DNA from: Korobacter sp963703075
Lineage (GTDB): Bacteria; Acidobacteriota; Terriglobia; Terriglobales; Acidobacteriaceae
NCBI GenBank assembly: GCA_963703075.1
Contig: OY969786.1
Coordinates: 1,302,001-1,366,000, forward strand
DNA length: 64,000 bases
Direction: 5' to 3'
How positions within the stretch are numbered: position 1 is the first letter of the stretch; the number at the start of each line of letters is the position of its first letter. The notes below the pieces were generated by a model. The model had not been told where the DNA came from, ran no database searches, and saw only the letters and a list, made by a program, of their open reading frames with translations. Below are positions 61,579 to 64,000 of this stretch, piece by piece. The position numbers were made by a program, and so were the translations under genes.

Positions 61579-63693
61579 TCATGTACGGAGAATCTGCTTC
61601 AGAGTCTGCGTGAGTTGATCCGGGTCCGCGATGGGCGGCTGGCAGGTGAAATTCGAACAGACGATGGCCTGACTGCGGCCGTCGTTCACGCCGGGAAGAT
61701 TGGGAATTGTTTCCGCGAGAGCGGGTGGAAGAACGTGGGTATCGGCTTGCGAGAGGCGCAGGATGGAGAGATTCTCGGAGTACGTTGCGAAGGCCGCACG
61801 CTCGAGGGAAGCGGCAGCGGCGTTGGTCCCGATGATGACGACCTGGGTGTGCGGCTTTGAAAGATGGATCGCGGCGCGACCATAGGTTCCGGCGTAGATG
61901 CCGAACTGCTCGACGGCGCCGGCAAAAACTTCAAGGGTGTCTTCGGCTTTGTCGTGGTAGCGCGCGTCGTTGGTATAGGCGTGCAAGCGCATCATGAGCA
62001 GGGCGGCAGCGGGATTGCCGGCGGGGGTAGGGGAATCCTGAAAGGCCTTGCGGCGGACGACGAGAGCGCCGAGGGCGACTTGCCCGGTGCTGGCTTCGGC
62101 ATCGAAGAAGCCACCGGAAGTGGCATCGCCGAACTTCGCAATCGCGGCATCCCCCATCTCGCGAGCATAGCGGAAGTAGGTGAGATCGCCGGTGGCCTCG
62201 TACGCGTCGAGGCAGGCGATGGCGGTGAATACGTAATCGTCGAGCAAGCCCTTGGACCGCGCCGGGTGGGCGGCAGGATCGGAGTAGGCGATAACGTGCG
62301 GCAACTGGGTGCCGTTCCAATGTTCGAGGATGCGGTCGAGAGTCCGGAGAGCGAAGTGGCGGGCATCGTCGAGCGCCAGTGCGCGGGCAGCGGCAAGATA
62401 AGCGGAGACGAACATCGCGTTCCAGTTCACGTAGATGGTCTTGTCGATGTAGGGTGTGGGGCGGAGAAGGCGGGCAGCCAGCATCTTCTGCTTCGCGGAA
62501 GCAAGCAGTGAGCGCACCTGGTCGGGCTTGAGGGAGAGCCGCATCGCGATTTCTTCGACATTGGCGCGGATCCACAAAACATTCTTGGCGGAGTTGTGAT
62601 GCATTTCGCCGACTTCGTTGATGTCGTAATAAAGCGCAGCGACGTCGAACTCCTGGGCGGTAAGCACGGCCTTGGCTTCGTCCACGGTCCAGGTGAAGTA
62701 ATCGCCATCGTCCTCGAGATTAATATCGGCATCCTGCGAGGCGTAGAAACCGCCGCGTTCGCGGTCGCTCAAGGTGGCGTCCACCCAACGGAGAATGTCT
62801 TTGGCGATGTCGGCAAAGCCAGCATCGGGAAAAAGCTGGGAGGCGTGGACGTAATTGCGCAGCAGTTCGGAGTTGTCGTAGGACATTTTCTCGAAGTGCG
62901 GCACGATCCAGTGCTCGTCGACCGAATAGCGATGGAAGCCGCCGGCGAGTTGATCGTAGACGCCGCCGCGGGACATCTTCATGAGGGTGGTGCGGGCGAC
63001 ATTGGCAGCGCCCTCTTCTCCGGTGCGCGCATACCAGTCGAGCAGCACCTCGAGAATGGAGGGGTGGGGAAACTTCGGAGCGGATCCAAAGCCCCCGTTT
63101 TTCGGATCGAAAGAGTTGAGGGCGGCCTGGACCATGAGAGGCACGACGCGCGGATTGAAGTCGGCGTTGTGGCCGGCGAGACCTTCGGCATTAGCGAGCG
63201 CAGCCATTAAGCCCTCGGCTTCGCGCAGGACGTCGTCGCGGCGATCGCGATAGGCCTCGGAGATGGCGAGCAAGATCTTCTTGAAGCTCGGGCGGCCGTA
63301 GGCATCGCTAGGAGGGAAGTATGTGCCGCCGTAGAACGGCTTGCCCTCCGCGGTCAGGAAGGCGGTGAGAGGCCATCCGCCCTGGCCGGTGATGGCGGCC
63401 ACGGCGGTCTGGTAGCGGCTATCGACGTCGGGGCGCTCATCGCGATCGACCTTGATGGCGATGAAATTCTGATTGAGGATGTCGGCGACTTGCGGATCGT
63501 CGTAGGATTCGCGATCCATGACATGACACCAGTGGCACCACACGGCGCCAATGTCGAGCAGGATGGGCTTATTCTCGCGCTGGGCGGCAGCAAAGGCTTC
63601 TTCGCCCCACTGATGCCAATGGGTCGGCTGATGCATAGCGGAGCGGAGATAAGCAGAGGAGGCGCTGCTCAGAGAGTTCAGGGCTGGGGACAT
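61579..63693 (-). CDS. Thioredoxin-domain protein of the YyaL/DUF255 family
   Basis: The 704-residue product has an N-terminal thioredoxin-like domain with Cys53 and Cys56 in VWCHWCHVMDRESY, and VDRDERPDVDSRY, GGWPLTAFLTAEGKPFYGGTYFPP. The rest is an (alpha/alpha)6 barrel-like region (GGVYDQLAGGFHRYSVDEHWIVPHFEKM). This is the full-length YyaL/SSP411 arrangement. Its biochemical role is not settled. The start ATG 63693 keeps the family's N-terminal helix. Confidence 0.93.
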   Translation of the reverse strand: MSPALNSLSSASSAYLRSAMHQPTHWHQWGEEAFAAAQRENKPILLDIGAVWCHWCHVMDRESYDDPQVADILNQNFIAIKVDRDERPDVDSRYQTAVAAITGQGGWPLTAFLTAEGKPFYGGTYFPPSDAYGRPSFKKILLAISEAYRDRRDDVLREAEGLMAALANAEGLAGHNADFNPRVVPLMVQAALNSFDPKNGGFGSAPKFPHPSILEVLLDWYARTGEEGAANVARTTLMKMSRGGVYDQLAGGFHRYSVDEHWIVPHFEKMSYDNSELLRNYVHASQLFPDAGFADIAKDILRWVDATLSDRERGGFYASQDADINLEDDGDYFTWTVDEAKAVLTAQEFDVAALYYDINEVGEMHHNSAKNVLWIRANVEEIAMRLSLKPDQVRSLLASAKQKMLAARLLRPTPYIDKTIYVNWNAMFVSAYLAAARALALDDARHFALRTLDRILEHWNGTQLPHVIAYSDPAAHPARSKGLLDDYVFTAIACLDAYEATGDLTYFRYAREMGDAAIAKFGDATSGGFFDAEASTGQVALGALVVRRKAFQDSPTPAGNPAAALLMMRLHAYTNDARYHDKAEDTLEVFAGAVEQFGIYAGTYGRAAIHLSKPHTQVVIIGTNAAAASLERAAFATYSENLSILRLSQADTHVLPPALAETIPNLPGVNDGRSQAIVCSNFTCQPPIADPDQLTQTLKQILRT

Positions 63694-63768
63694 AACTTTC
63701 TAGGATAGCAGGGAGAAGCGAGACGGACGGGGCGAAGAGTGAGAGTCGGGGCGGAGTAGGCGAAATGC

Positions 63769-63818
63769 GAGATGTTTCGACTTCGCGTCCAAAGGAGGAC
63801 GCTACGCTCAACATGACA
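63769..63818 (-). repeat. Dispersed TGTCATGTTGAGCG-type repeat
   Basis: Read on the minus strand: TGTCATGTTGAGCGTAGCGT, then TCCTCCTTTGGACGCGAAGT and CGAAACATCTC. It is the same class as the element inside larC at 17946-18000 and lies between the YyaL-like gene and the next, divergent gene. Confidence 0.75.
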
Positions 63819-63888
63819 AGGCTGGAAAAGCATCGCAGCACGAGGGCATACAGAGTCAAACGACGCAGGATCGCATCCAACATTTAAG

Positions 63889-64000
63889 ATGGCGAAGATG
63901 GCGCAGGATCGCCCCCCACAAGATTCCTTGAAAACGAATTGGCCAAGAAAGTTTCTGGACCGGCTGCCGGCGCTGCAGAACCGGAACTTCCGCCTGTTTT
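63889..64000 (+). CDS. N-terminus of a probable MFS transporter, cut by the window end
   Basis: From ATG 63889 (or ATG 63898) the frame reads MAKMAQDRPPQDSLKTNW, then FLDRLPALQNRNFRLF and leaves the window. PALQNRNFRLF is the typical entry into the first helix of major facilitator superfamily exporters of the RALRNRNFRLFF type. Only 37 residues are visible, so the call is tentative and no substrate can be suggested. Confidence 0.5.
   Translation, partial: MAKMAQDRPPQDSLKTNWPRKFLDRLPALQNRNFRLF

Overview
The window looks like a chromosomal segment of an acidobacterium (Koribacter/Terriglobia-like). This rests on overall gene content and style: GC-rich coding sequence, a sedolisin-type acid protease, a carboxypeptidase-regulatory-fold TonB receptor, many short secreted proteins of unknown function, frequent TTG/GTG starts, and abundant palindromic intergenic repeats. 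The assignment is an inference; there is no rRNA gene here.

Layout. 0-13.5 kb: a truncated secreted CBM9-like protein, the SRP RNA, fabH, a lone receiver, a SprT-like protease, a three-gene secreted/TPR operon, uvrA, an orphan cytochrome oxidase subunit III, a GT39 membrane glycosyltransferase, a CYTH protein, a polyprenyl diphosphate synthase and yajQ. 13.5-22.6 kb: a 46-bp tandem repeat, tatD, metG, larC, argS and a secreted phosphoesterase whose Shine-Dalgarno lies in a perfect 11-bp hairpin. 22.6-28.5 kb: a receiver and the glycine cleavage genes gcvT, gcvH, gcvPA and gcvPB, broken up by palindromic repeats. 28.5-38 kb: small membrane or secreted proteins, tRNA-Leu(UAG), a sedolisin, a TonB-dependent receptor divergent from a beta-propeller protein, a GHMP sugar kinase and a frameshifted secreted protein. 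53-64 kb: a palindrome-rich repeat block, an old yellow enzyme, inositol-phosphate synthase, membrane proteins, PolX, a YyaL-type thioredoxin-domain protein and the start of a probable MFS transporter.

The centrepiece is 38.2-53.0 kb, about 14.8 kb of tightly packed plus-strand genes. It begins with a complete stressosome core (RsbR, RsbS, RsbT). Two further proteins with RsbT-like ATPase domains follow, one fused to a PP2C phosphatase and one fused to a hybrid histidine kinase, and then a receiver-PAS-kinase. Next come a double-domain Get3/ArsA-like ATPase with a CxxC pair in each half and a gas-vesicle gene set: three GvpF/L proteins, a GvpS/M-like protein, GvpK, GvpJ, GvpA and GvpG. A cysteine-rich PAS kinase and a receiver are embedded between gvpA and the last gvpL/gvpG pair. 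No GvpN, GvpC or GvpO is visible. I read this as a stress- and phosphorelay-controlled gas-vesicle (or gas-vesicle-derived) system in which the Get3-like ATPase may take the chaperone role that the AAA+ protein GvpN plays elsewhere.

A second theme is repeats. A composite palindromic element recurs at about 18.6, 24.9, 53.3 (three tandem copies) and 60.7 kb. Its arms change in a compensatory way around constant TGAA/TTCA and TTAC/GTAA loops. Short dispersed repeats of the GTCATTGCGAGGAG and TGTCATCCTGAGCG types also occur, one of them inside the larC reading frame.
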